A stretch of DNA of 40,121 bases from an uncultured Eubacteriales bacterium (GTDB lineage: Bacteria; Bacillota; Clostridia; Oscillospirales; CAG-272), in NCBI GenBank assembly GCA_934447715.1, contig CAKSER010000012.1, positions 1 to 40,121 on the forward strand, read 5' to 3'. Shown here one piece after another: positions 16,674-27,000 of the stretch (position 1 is the stretch's first letter; each line of letters starts with the position of its first letter). The notes under the pieces were generated by a model that saw only the letters and a list, made by a program, of their open reading frames with translations, was not told the DNA's origin and made no database searches. Made by a program: the position numbers and the translations under genes.

Positions 16674-19600
16674 ATGGCGGATTTTGTACATCTTCATTTG
16701 CACAGCGAATACAGCCTGCTTGACGGAGCCTGCAGGATTGACGAGATTCCGAAGGCTGCAAAGGCTCTCGGTCAGAAGGCGGTCGCACTTACCGATCACG
16801 GGGTCATGTACGGTGCTGTCGCGTTTTATAAGGCGTGCAAAAACGAAGGAATAAAGCCGATAATCGGCTGCGAGGTATATGTTGCCTCGAGGTCGAGATT
16901 CGAAAAAACACGCGGCGATTACGAAAACAGTCACCTTGTTCTGCTCTGCAAAAACGAGACAGGCTACAAAAACCTGATATATATGGTCTCGAAGGGCTTT
17001 ACAGAGGGCTTTTACATGAAGCCGAGAATAGACCTTGAGCTTCTTCTCTCTCACAGCGAGGGGCTTATCGCTCTTTCCGGCTGTCTTTCCGGATATATCC
17101 CACGGCTCATTCTTGACGGCAGGCTTGAAGAGGCTGAAAAATACGCATGTAAAATGGACGAGATATTCGGACGCGGAAGCTTCTTCCTTGAGCTTCAAAA
17201 CCATTATCTTGACGGGCAGACCGGTGTAAACGAAGCGCTTGCAGGAATTTCGAAAAGAACCGGAATTCCGCTTGTTGCAACAAACGATGTTCATTATATA
17301 AACAAAGAGGATTCCGAACTGCAGTCGGTGCTGCTTGCCATTCAGACAAATACTACACTGAACGGCGGCGTAAAGCAGATAGGCTTTGAAACCGACGAAT
17401 TTTATCTTAAATCTGCCGATCAGATGTCGGCGCTCTTTTCAAAATACGAGGGTGCGATCGAAAATTCCGTTCGTATTGCAGACATGTGCGAGCTTGAATT
17501 TACCTTCGGCAAGGTCTTTCTCCCGACCTTTGATGTGCCGGGCGGAAAGGACGCGAAGGCATATTTAAGACAGCTTGCGGACGAGGGACTTGAAAGACGT
17601 GTAAAAAACAAGGAGATTATTTTTTCCGACGAGCACGATGAGGGCGAGTATAAATCGAGGATAATCTTCGAGCATATGGTTATAGCCCAGATGGGCTATG
17701 CGGCGTACTACCTGATTGTCGCGGATTTTGTAAATTACGCAAAGTCGCACGGAATTCCGACAGGCCCGGGAAGAGGCTCGGGCGCAGGAAGCCTGATTGC
17801 GTATCTTATCGGAATCACCGAGGTCGATCCGATAAAATACAATCTGCTTTTCGAGGCTTTTTTAAATCCGCAGAGGGTCAGCATGCCGGATTTTGATATC
17901 GATTTTTGCGACGAAAGACGCGACGAGGTAATTAGTTACGTTGCACAAAAATACGGAGATGATCATGTAAGCCAGATAATTACCTTCGGAACGCTTGCGG
18001 CAAAGGCGGCAATCCGCGATGTCGGACGCGTGCTCGGTGTGCCGAGGGAGGAAATCGACAAAATTGCAAAGGCAATTCCGAAAAAGAACGGAATTGCTCT
18101 AAGCGAGGCGCTTGACGATCCGGAGTTCAAGGCAGTTTATAACGCAAGCGGCTCGAACAGGCTGCTTGTCGATATGGCAAGAAAGCTTGAGGGAATGCCG
18201 AGGCATGTGTCAACGCATGCGGCAGGAGTTGTAATTACCGACAAGCCGATTACCGAATATGTACCTGTCGCGACAAGCTCCGGGGTGACGGTTACGCAGT
18301 ATGATATGGACACGATCGCCTCGCTCGGGCTTTTGAAGTTTGATTTTCTTGCTTTAAGATATCTTACGATTATTTCAAACACGGAAACGCTTGTAAAAGA
18401 GACAGAGCCGGAGTTTAATATAAAGAAAATTCCTCTCGATGACGAAAAGACATATGCTCTTCTTTCAAAAGGTCTGACAGACGGCTTGTTCCAGCTCGAA
18501 AGCGGAGGGATGAAGCAGCTTCTTATAAGCATGCGCCCGAGGAGAATCGAGGATATAATGACTGCGCTTGCGCTGTTCAGACCTGGTCCTATGGATTCGA
18601 TCCCGAAATTCCTTGAAAATCGCAAGGACAGATCGAAAATCGTATACTCTGTTGACGGGCTTTCGGATATCCTTGACGAAACCTGCGGATGCATTGTCTA
18701 CCAGGAGCAGGTCATGCAGATATTCCGCACGGTTGCAGGCTACAGCTACGGAAAGGCGGATATCGTAAGAAGGGCTATATCAAAAAAGAAGGCAGGGGTT
18801 ATCGAAAAGGAAAGGGAAAACTTTATCGCAGGGGCTAAGGAAAAGGGCGTTTCGGAAAAGGACGCAGCTGAGCTCTTTTCGAGCATGACCGACTTTGCAA
18901 ACTACGGCTTTAAAAAGAGCCACGCCGCTTCATATGCAATTCTGTCCTATCAGACCGCATATTTAAAGGCACACTATCCTGCATTCTACTACGCGTCGCT
19001 TATGACAGCGTTTATCGACAACACACAGAAGATATCCGAATATATTTCCCAGTGTACAAAAATGAATATCGGAATGCTCAAGCCGGATATAAACGAAAGC
19101 ATGACGTATTTTACGGTATCCGGCAGCAGCAATATCAGATTCGGTCTTCTTGCGATTAAAAATGTCGGAGAGCAGTATCTGAATCAGATTATTTCGGAAA
19201 GAGAAAGAGGGGGTAAATACACCTCGCTTTATGATCTTCTTTTAAGGAATGCCGGCGGAGAAATTATAAAAAAGCCGATCGAATCGCTTATCAGAGCCGG
19301 TGCGCTCGACTGCCTCGGCAAAAAAAGAAGCCAGATGCTTGCGGTGTATAACGAAATTATCGAGCTTGTTCAGTCTGCAAACCGCAGAAATATTTCGGGT
19401 CAGGTTGACATGTTCGGGTCGGCTGATACATCGTTTGAATATCCCGATATTCCCGAAATGCCGCTCCTTGATGCTCTGGCAGGCGAAAAGGACGTTCTTG
19501 GAATATGCTTTTCCGGAAATCCGCTTGATGAATACAAAAGGCATATCGAGGCGATACGCCCGGCAAGAATCGAAGACATTCTTGCTTCGTTTCGCAATGA

Positions 19601-20291
19601 TCTGTCCGACAGGGCAGACGGCGCGCAGTATTCCGACAAGCAGAGGGTGACGCTGTGCGGAATTGTCATGAGGAAAACCGACAAGATGACAAAAAACGGA
19701 GATCCGATGGCGTTCTGCAGCCTTGAGGGGAGATACGGAGAAATCGAGCTTGTCGTGTTCCCAAAGGTGCTTGCCGCAGGAAAGCAGCTGTTTGATATCG
19801 GATCTGCAATAGCGGTAAAGGGAGAAATTTCGGCAAGAGATGATGAGACACCGAAGCTTTTGGTGTCGGAGGCTATCGCTCTTGTTCCGGACAGTAAGCT
19901 GAATACTCAAATTCCGCCTATGGTTCAGGCAGCTCCTGCTTCAAGAACCGAATCCCGGGTGCAAACCGCTTCAAAAGCCCCTTTAAGAAGGGCGCCTCAG
20001 ACCGAAGCAGCAGCTGAAGCTGCACCGAGAGCTCAGGACGGCAAAAATGAAGCTGCAGCTTCCGATGTTCAGAAAAAGCACATTATATATGTAAAAGTAG
20101 AAAAAATGTATTGCCCCGAGTTCAAACGCGCGGTTGCACTCTGTGAGATCTTCAGCGGACAGGCTCCGGTGGTGTTCTTTGCCGGGGACACGGGGAAATA
20201 TATAAAATCAAATCTTATGGCGGCGCCGACCGGGTTCCTTTTAAATGAGCTTAAGGAGGTCGCAGGCGAAAAAAATGTTGTTTTAAAGTAA
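16674..20291 (+). CDS. dnaE: DNA polymerase III subunit alpha (DnaE)
   Basis: A 1205-residue replicative polymerase. The N-terminal PHP domain is HLHLHSEYSLLDGACRI with LTDHGVMYGAVAFYKAC. The palm contains GPGRGSGAGSLIAYLIGITEVDPI, two catalytic aspartates in PDFDIDF (405-411), and KFDFLAL with the third (family usual KFDFLGL). Thumb and fingers follow, with QVMQIFRTVAGYSYGKADIVRRAISKKK. An OB-fold (VTLCGIVMRKTDKMTKNGDPMAFCSLEG, about 985-1070) comes next. An Ala/Glu/Arg-rich linker (about 1075-1135) leads to a small C-terminal domain. ATG 16674 is chosen because GGGGTGGT precedes it and homology starts at ADFVHLHLHSEYS. In Clostridia a PolC usually co-exists elsewhere. Confidence 0.96.
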   Translation: MADFVHLHLHSEYSLLDGACRIDEIPKAAKALGQKAVALTDHGVMYGAVAFYKACKNEGIKPIIGCEVYVASRSRFEKTRGDYENSHLVLLCKNETGYKNLIYMVSKGFTEGFYMKPRIDLELLLSHSEGLIALSGCLSGYIPRLILDGRLEEAEKYACKMDEIFGRGSFFLELQNHYLDGQTGVNEALAGISKRTGIPLVATNDVHYINKEDSELQSVLLAIQTNTTLNGGVKQIGFETDEFYLKSADQMSALFSKYEGAIENSVRIADMCELEFTFGKVFLPTFDVPGGKDAKAYLRQLADEGLERRVKNKEIIFSDEHDEGEYKSRIIFEHMVIAQMGYAAYYLIVADFVNYAKSHGIPTGPGRGSGAGSLIAYLIGITEVDPIKYNLLFEAFLNPQRVSMPDFDIDFCDERRDEVISYVAQKYGDDHVSQIITFGTLAAKAAIRDVGRVLGVPREEIDKIAKAIPKKNGIALSEALDDPEFKAVYNASGSNRLLVDMARKLEGMPRHVSTHAAGVVITDKPITEYVPVATSSGVTVTQYDMDTIASLGLLKFDFLALRYLTIISNTETLVKETEPEFNIKKIPLDDEKTYALLSKGLTDGLFQLESGGMKQLLISMRPRRIEDIMTALALFRPGPMDSIPKFLENRKDRSKIVYSVDGLSDILDETCGCIVYQEQVMQIFRTVAGYSYGKADIVRRAISKKKAGVIEKERENFIAGAKEKGVSEKDAAELFSSMTDFANYGFKKSHAASYAILSYQTAYLKAHYPAFYYASLMTAFIDNTQKISEYISQCTKMNIGMLKPDINESMTYFTVSGSSNIRFGLLAIKNVGEQYLNQIISERERGGKYTSLYDLLLRNAGGEIIKKPIESLIRAGALDCLGKKRSQMLAVYNEIIELVQSANRRNISGQVDMFGSADTSFEYPDIPEMPLLDALAGEKDVLGICFSGNPLDEYKRHIEAIRPARIEDILASFRNDLSDRADGAQYSDKQRVTLCGIVMRKTDKMTKNGDPMAFCSLEGRYGEIELVVFPKVLAAGKQLFDIGSAIAVKGEISARDDETPKLLVSEAIALVPDSKLNTQIPPMVQAAPASRTESRVQTASKAPLRRAPQTEAAAEAAPRAQDGKNEAAASDVQKKHIIYVKVEKMYCPEFKRAVALCEIFSGQAPVVFFAGDTGKYIKSNLMAAPTGFLLNELKEVAGEKNVVLK

Positions 20292-20362
20292 ACCGAAAAA
20301 GGCTTTTGGTGCCTCAAAAGCGGTTGGAATAATTTTATACGAAATTCATACACAATTCAAAA

Positions 20363-23017
20363 GTGCGTGATATTATTGATAATATACGATACAGAATGCT
20401 TCACAAAAAGGAGACGAAGCCGAAGGTGAACAGAAATCAAAAAACAGGTAAGGTCGACTGGAACAAGGAAATGGAAAAATCCGTTTCGATTGTCTGGAAA
20501 GCAGTCGGAAAAACATTTACATGGATTCTGAATATTCTTCTTACGCTGCTGCTTGTCGGGCTCATAACCGGAGCAATCGTGGGAGGAGCATTTGCGCTTT
20601 ATATCAAAAACTATGTCGATGCAAGTGTAGATAATATTGTAATCGGAAGCAAATCGAATCAAAGCCTGACAACAAAGGTTTTTCATATGGAATCAGGAGT
20701 GCTTGTAGAGGACGAAAAGGAAAGACTGTACGCCTCTGCAAACCGTGTGTGGGTGCCATGGGCATCTGATAACCCCGAAGAAGATCACATCGACGGCGGC
20801 TATTTACAGAAGGCTTTTGTCGCTCTGGAGGATAAAAGATTCTGGTCGCATAACGGAGTTGACTGGTACCGTACCGCAGGCTGTACGCTTAACTACTTCC
20901 TCGGAAGGGGAATGCAGGGAGGCTCGACGATTACCCAGCAGCTGATCAAGAACGTTACCGAGGAGGACGACGTTACAATTCAGAGAAAGGTGCAGGAGAT
21001 TCTCCGCGCACTGAATCTTGAAAAGAAGTATGACAAGACCGAAATCCTCGAAGCGTATATGAATACCGTATATCTTGCGCAGGGCTGCTATGGGGTAAGC
21101 TCCGCAGCATTTACCTATTTCGGCAAAAACGTAAAAGATCTTACGCTGATCGAATCCGCGGCAATCGCCTCGATTACGCAGAACCCCTCGCTCTGGGATC
21201 CGATCAGACACCCGGACTATAACCTCAAAAGAAGAAACGAATGCCTCGATCTGATGCTTGAGCAGGGACTGATTACGCAGGAGGAATACGACGGGGCATA
21301 TAATAAAGAGCTTGTTCTGAACGTTCCGGATCAGGATGAGGATGTCGGAACGAACATCCACTCCTGGTATACGGATGCTGCCCAGGAGGAAGCGATCGAG
21401 CTGCTTATGGATCATTTCGGATGGTCGAAAACCATTGCATCGAGTATGCTTCTTACAAACGGATACCAGATCGTTACCGCAATGGATCCCGAGGTCCAGG
21501 AAATAGTACAGACCTATTATACAAACGACGAAAATTTTGAAAAGGTCGATAACAGCTTTATTCAGCCGCAGTCCTCAATTGTAGTAGTTGACCCGTACAG
21601 CGGAAACGTGCTCGGAATTGCCGGAGCAAGAGGCAAAAAGACAATCAACCGCGGTCTTAACTACGCGACCCAGACATTAAGAGCTCCCGGATCGTCAATC
21701 AAGCCGATCGCAGTCTACGGGCCGGCTCTCGAAGCAGGGCTGATTACCTGGGCGACGGTTACAGACGATTCCCCGGTAAATTTCGGAGATGAAACGACAG
21801 GAGACGGCGGAAAAGCCGAATATTCAAGGCCGAACGGATATCCGCAGAACTATTCAAAGACCTTCAGAGGTCTTACAACAACGCACTATGCGCTTACAAA
21901 CTCGCTGAATACGATTTCGTATAAAACATTAATGAAGCTCGGACTTGAAAACTCCTTCGGCTTCCTACAGAGAATCGGACTTTCCTCACTTGTCGAAAGC
22001 AGAACGAATTCAAAGGGAAATACATTTACTGACCTTGCATATGCTCCGCTTGCACTCGGACAGCTTACCGACGGTGCTTCGCTGCTTGAAATGACCTCGG
22101 CATATACAATATTTGCAAACGGCGGCGTATATAACAGCCCGAGATTCGTTTTGAGGATTCTTGACAGCGACGGAAACGTTGTAATTGAAAACGAAAAGAA
22201 GAGCGAAATTGTTTTAAGCGAGCAGAACGCAACAATTATGACAATGCTGCTCCAGAATGTTGTTAAGAGCGGAACCGCAAGAAAAATGACCCTTAAGGAC
22301 TCGGTCGATGTCGCAGGAAAAACGGGAACTACAATGTATGACTACGACAGATGGTTTGTAGGCTATACTCCGTACTACCTTTGCGGCGTCTGGTTCGGAT
22401 ATACACAGCCGAGAAGCCTTGAAAAGTTTACGGTATCCCCGAGCCCGGCGCTGAAAGCGTGGGACGAGGTAATGGTAAAGCTCCATGAAAAGTATACAAG
22501 CACCGGAAATGTAAAGAAGTTTACTCAGGCTGCCGGTGTTATAAATCAGGTGTATTGCGCCGATTCCGGATTGCTTGCAACCGATGCCTGCAAGGCTGAC
22601 CCGAGAGGGCAGAGACTTGAGGTGGGTTGGTTTGCTTCCGGTACCGAGCCGACAAAATACTGCACGACGCATGTAATGGTAGATTACTGTACAAGCGGAA
22701 AGGGGATTGCAACTTCGGGATGTAAAAACACAAAGAAGGTCGGACTTCTTAACATTTCAAGAGCATTTCCGCTGCAGGTGAAAATCGAGGATGCGCAGTA
22801 TGTGTATAGAGAGCTTCCGAGCGGATACAGCTACGAGAACCTGACAGAGTCGATGCCGTATTTTGCAAACGCAATTACCGAAGGAATGTATGTCGGAATT
22901 ACAGGCAGCGGAACGCAGTATAATCATGTCTGCCTTGAGCATATTAAGGATATCGAGAATAATCAGCCGTTTACCGGAGACCTTGATGGCGGAAAGCTTC
23001 CCGGAGATCTTGACTGA
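20363..23017 (+). CDS. Class A penicillin-binding protein (PBP1A type)
   Basis: An 884-residue bifunctional peptidoglycan synthase. A basic cytoplasmic tail is followed by one membrane helix (about 50-80). The GT51 glycosyltransferase shows EDKRFWSHNG (Glu156) and GGSTITQQL (186-194). The transpeptidase shows SSIK (catalytic S444, K447), SLN (514-516) and KTGT (653-656). A C-terminal extension of about 180 residues holds four to six cysteines in patterns such as VYCADSGLLATDAC and VDYCTSGKGIATSGC, common in clostridial PBPs. The start is uncertain. The frame opens with GTG 20363, but no Shine-Dalgarno precedes it or ATG 20396. AAGGAG at about 20406 could serve GTG 20426, which would leave the domains intact. 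Confidence 0.92.
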   Translation: MRDIIDNIRYRMLHKKETKPKVNRNQKTGKVDWNKEMEKSVSIVWKAVGKTFTWILNILLTLLLVGLITGAIVGGAFALYIKNYVDASVDNIVIGSKSNQSLTTKVFHMESGVLVEDEKERLYASANRVWVPWASDNPEEDHIDGGYLQKAFVALEDKRFWSHNGVDWYRTAGCTLNYFLGRGMQGGSTITQQLIKNVTEEDDVTIQRKVQEILRALNLEKKYDKTEILEAYMNTVYLAQGCYGVSSAAFTYFGKNVKDLTLIESAAIASITQNPSLWDPIRHPDYNLKRRNECLDLMLEQGLITQEEYDGAYNKELVLNVPDQDEDVGTNIHSWYTDAAQEEAIELLMDHFGWSKTIASSMLLTNGYQIVTAMDPEVQEIVQTYYTNDENFEKVDNSFIQPQSSIVVVDPYSGNVLGIAGARGKKTINRGLNYATQTLRAPGSSIKPIAVYGPALEAGLITWATVTDDSPVNFGDETTGDGGKAEYSRPNGYPQNYSKTFRGLTTTHYALTNSLNTISYKTLMKLGLENSFGFLQRIGLSSLVESRTNSKGNTFTDLAYAPLALGQLTDGASLLEMTSAYTIFANGGVYNSPRFVLRILDSDGNVVIENEKKSEIVLSEQNATIMTMLLQNVVKSGTARKMTLKDSVDVAGKTGTTMYDYDRWFVGYTPYYLCGVWFGYTQPRSLEKFTVSPSPALKAWDEVMVKLHEKYTSTGNVKKFTQAAGVINQVYCADSGLLATDACKADPRGQRLEVGWFASGTEPTKYCTTHVMVDYCTSGKGIATSGCKNTKKVGLLNISRAFPLQVKIEDAQYVYRELPSGYSYENLTESMPYFANAITEGMYVGITGSGTQYNHVCLEHIKDIENNQPFTGDLDGGKLPGDLD

Positions 23018-23107
23018 TGCTGAAAACCCGGTCGGAATCAGTTAAAGCAGGACAGAATTTAGCAGAACTCGGCAAAAAACGAATATAGACAGCTAAAATG
23101 CAAATTA

Positions 23108-23145
23108 AGCAGAATGACGGAAATATACATCATTCTGCTTTTTTT
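23108..23145 (+). terminator. Rho-independent terminator after the PBP gene
   Basis: AGCAGAATGA (23108-23117) / TCATTCTGCT (23130-23139), 10-bp perfect stem, followed by seven T. It ends the dnaE-PBP transcript. The following interval to 23354 is AT-rich and holds nothing else I can recognise. Confidence 0.9.
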
Positions 23146-23354
23146 GTAAAATAATGTACAAAATGCGTTCAAAATTGTTAAAATTAACATTTCGGTGTGA
23201 AAGAAATAAAAAAATTCACAACTCTGCATTAAAATGACTATAACAAAGCGAGAAACAAGGCAAAAATTATAAGTATTATTGCCAATAAATGTCACAAACA
23301 GGAAGGTTGAATTTTGCGTTCATAAATAGTTAACATTCAGTTAATTAGATGTAC

Positions 23355-23383
23355 TTGATTGCCTATTAAAAAATAGGTATAAT
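23355..23383 (+). promoter_or_regulatory. Sigma-A promoter with a palindrome in its spacer, lipoprotein gene
   Basis: TTGATT (23355-23360), 17-base spacer, consensus TATAAT (23378-23383). The spacer consists almost entirely of an inverted repeat, CCTATT-AAAA-AATAGG (23362-23377), which could be an operator. The leader of about 75 bases includes a GCC-GAAA-GGC hairpin and an AAAGGGTGAT ribosome binding site. Confidence 0.75.
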
Positions 23384-23464
23384 TTTGTTAACAACACATT
23401 TAGAAGTTTGCCATTTTGCCGAAAGGCACGGTGTAACCGATTATCGAGAAAGGGTGATGCAAGA

Positions 23465-23980
23465 ATGAAAAAAACTAATCGAAAAAAAACAGTGATAATA
23501 ATGGTGGCTTTGATGCTTTTGTCGGTATTTGCACTTTCATCCTGCGCAAACACGGGATCGGGTGTAAAGGCTACCGTTCAGCTAAAGATAGTGGCAGGAG
23601 ATGATGTTGTTTATAACGGACCTGTTGAGATGGACTATGAAGGAGCATCGCTGCTCGATGTTGTAAACGAAGCGTCGGCTTCCGGAAAGTTCGACTTCAA
23701 GGCGACAGAGGACGAAAAGGATGTGCTCAAGTGCGGTAAGTACGAGGTAAAGTCGGAGGACAAAACCGAGTACTACTGGAAATGCTCCTATAACGGCAGA
23801 GTGATTACAGATACCAAGGCTGCGGAGATCAGCGTAAGCGACGGAGACACAGCACAATTTACCTACTATGTCGGAACACTCAACGAAAACGGTCAGTACG
23901 AAGAGAAGCTCTATACCGAAAAGTCAAGCGAGACAACCGCTAATACCGATGTTTCGGAAATCGTAGAGTCGGAAAAATAA
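23465..23980 (+). CDS. DUF4430-like lipoprotein
   Basis: A 171-residue exported lipoprotein. A Lys-rich n-region and hydrophobic core (residues 9-23) are followed by lipobox LSSC with the lipidated Cys27. The mature part has the pattern of DUF4430, a domain related to the C-terminal domain of transcobalamin/intrinsic factor: a strand-rich start (ATVQLKIVAGDDVVYNG), LLDVVNEAS, then YYWKCSYNGRVITDTKAAEISVSDGDTAQFTYY. A short Ser/Thr/Glu tail ends it. ATG 23465 is chosen because of its AAAGGGTGAT ribosome binding site and because the signal peptide starts there. It is the first gene before the cohesin/dockerin protein, and no terminator separates them. The ligand is unknown; assignment to DUF4430 is by pattern only. 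Confidence 0.7.
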   Translation: MKKTNRKKTVIIMVALMLLSVFALSSCANTGSGVKATVQLKIVAGDDVVYNGPVEMDYEGASLLDVVNEASASGKFDFKATEDEKDVLKCGKYEVKSEDKTEYYWKCSYNGRVITDTKAAEISVSDGDTAQFTYYVGTLNENGQYEEKLYTEKSSETTANTDVSEIVESEK

Positions 23981-24082
23981 AAAGACAAAAAGAATCCGCA
24001 AAGTGTCGCGGATAAAAACCAAGATGATAAATCCTACGAGGGTTTACATAAATTTTATTAAATTTTTTAACAGGAGGCTTTT

Positions 24083-27000
24083 ATGTTAAAGAGAATCTTT
24101 GCAATGGTTCTGACTATCATGTTAGTGCTCTCCTCGATGACATTCATCAATGCAGCCGCAGGCGAATATGTGCCTATGGATGCAGAGAATGATGTATATC
24201 AGGTTCCGCACGCAAAGTCAGAAATCACTGTCGACGGTGTAATCGGCGCAGACGAGTGGAAAGACGCCGCTTCGACAAGAGACCTTCAGGACATGACTGT
24301 CTGGATGGGCGACAAGACCATCGGTGAAGGATCTAGAGGATATTTTATGTGGGATGAGGATAACCTCTACTTCGCATTTGAATTCAAGAATTATACATAC
24401 CGCGGAACAGAGTATGTTACAATGACATTCAGAAGCGACAGCGGCGGGGATGTTACTTATACCGCAAAGGTTGCAGATTCCGGCGTTTTCAATAAAGACG
24501 GAACAAAGGTTACCGACCTTGCAGTAACACATACAGATTCCTCTATGGTTATGGAATATACAATTCCGACATCAATCCTTACTCCCGAGGATATCGTTTG
24601 GGACGCAGTTGTGGAAGACGGATACTTCTTCCTTCAGGTTTGGTTCGGTGGTACACTTGAGGAAGGCAAGACTCCTATGAACTTTATGAGCTCTGCAGGA
24701 GCTATGAAGTACGATACATTCGTTCTTTCCGGTCTCGTTGCAGGCGCTGAAGGATTCGTTCCCTCTGTAGCTAACACATACGGCTCATGGAAACTTCCGA
24801 AGTCTCAGTCTGTTGCATTTGCAGATGGTATTCTTGAGACTCCGGAGTGGGCAAACGCTCTTGAAATCGACGTTCTTGCAAACAGCTGCTTCATGAATGA
24901 CACTTGGGCTAAGCCGGGCGCAGGCTCCAAGTACTATATGATGTATGACGATACAAATCTCTACATCGCACTTGTTTACACATACTCCGATAACTTTACA
25001 GCAGATCAGGCTAAGGACACAGTAATCAACTTCTCTGTTGCAAAGGAAGAGAGAGATATTAACGGACTCGTTAGCGGCGATGAAGGATGGAACCCCGGTT
25101 GGGCTGCAGACAATGCACGTTATACAATTGTTGTTGAGAAGAATGATAAGGTTAAGTATCAGAATGTCAACATGGCAGGCGCTTCCGCAGCCCGTACAAT
25201 CGGCGAGGGTGCACTTGTTATGGAGGTTGTAATTCCGAGAGCTAGCCTCAACCTTCAGACTGAGGGTGAGAACCAGTACTACCTCGGTTATTTCCAGAAC
25301 AACGACGGCGGAAACCTTGTAATGCTTCCGGTTGATAACCAGAAGGATGCTAATTCCCCGTACAAGTGGACAACAGGAAACACTTCTACATTTATTCTTA
25401 CAAACAAGAAGGCAGGAACAGAGGGTTGGGAGCATGTTGTTGATCCTGTAGGTCCCGACGAGCCTGCGAAAGAGTTCGAAACTCCTTCCGACACAACAGG
25501 ATCTGTACATGGCATCAGAAAGGCTGCTGTATCCCCTGTTGTTGATGGTAAGATCACAGCTAAAGAGTGGTACAACGCTCTTGTAATCGACATTTCCGGT
25601 ACAAATACCGAAATCAACTGGTACATGAACGGCGACGCTAAGAGAACCTTCGGCGAGGGCTCTACTGTAGCAATGCTTTGGGATGCAGAGTATATCTACT
25701 ACGCATTCGATCTTAAGTACAACGCAGACTGGACACATGAAGGCGCACTCGGCGACGAGAGCTTTGAGTTCAGATTAAGCGAAACCTCCTCCGGCGGAGA
25801 AGGCAACTTCTATACAATGATCGTTACTCCGTCAGCCGGAACATGCACAGTAAACGGCACAGAGGTTGAGGGAATTAAGGTAGCTAAGGAAACCTCCGAA
25901 AGCTACAAGGTTGAGATCGCTCTTCCGATCTCCGCATTTGCTTCCTTCGTTAAGAACGGAGCAGTTGACAACGGCTACTACTACATGCAGATCCGCGGAC
26001 AGACCCCGTCCTTCTGGGTACTTGCTAACCAGTGCGACCAGGGTCCGTTCGGCGGTGCAAAGAACACATACGTTCTCAGCCCACTTGCAGGCGGCGCAGT
26101 TGCTCCGACAGTTGACGAGATTCCGGCAGCAGTAACACCTATCGTTGCTGACGGTAAGATCGGCACAAACGAGTGGGACAACGCAATGAACCTCCCGATC
26201 ACAAATGAGGCTCCGTGGAGCCATATCATGAACGATACATTCTCTCTCGGTGAGAATGCGTTCATTAAGGCTATGTACGACGCAAATAATCTCTATCTTG
26301 CATTTGATCTTGATAATGATGCAGTTGAAGGCAAGGACGATGATAGATTCCAGCTCTTCCTCTGCCCGACAGGCGATCCTTCCGAGTCAAACGGATTCAA
26401 CGCCTGCATGATTGACTTCTACGCTAACGGAACATTCGTTATCTCCAACACGGGCGCATCTGCAGAGGACGTTCAGAAGGTAGTCGACATGATTACATAC
26501 GTACTTGCAGCTGATGACTACGCACGCGGCGAGATCGTTATCCCGTGGGAAGCATTCAGGACAATTGACAGCTACCTCAGAATAACAAAGGGCTTTGAGA
26601 TCAATAATCAGTATGTTGCAGGCGAGACACTCTACTGGTCTTGGGCAGTAGTTGATAACTCCGCTAACGGTCAGTGGTGGGGTATGTATCAGCCTATCGG
26701 CGACGGTTGGAACAAGAGCACTGCTAAGCATACTCTTACCACAATTCCGGCAGGCGGCGTTGACGCTGAAGAACCGGCTAAGACTCCTGAGCTCGTTATC
26801 ACAGCTCCTGATTCCGTAAATGCCGGCGATGAGTTTACAGTTGATGTAGCCTTTGCTAACAACCCCGGAACAATCGACGTTAAGTTCAACGTTGAGTATG
26901 ATGCATCCAAGTTCGAGATCGTAAGCATCGCTAATGGCGAGCTGTTTACAACTCTCGTTGATTCCTTTGACGCAACACAGAACGGCAAGTTCACCGGCAC

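Noticed and set aside
23280..23464. Cyclic-di-GMP or cobalamin riboswitch before the lipoprotein gene, suggested by GTCACAAACAGG and by the GCCGAAAGGC stem
   Set aside because: The conserved core (GGGCAAACC, receptor and tetraloop of the c-di-GMP class; the B12 box of the cobalamin class) is missing, and the first motif lies upstream of the predicted promoter.
24785..25738. A 317-codon open frame on the minus strand inside the scaffoldin-like gene (and others such as 27392-28312)
   Set aside because: They are antisense to a clearly coding, domain-rich frame, show no family motifs, no ribosome binding site or promoter, and have biased Cys/Val/Ile composition expected from the codon usage of the real gene.
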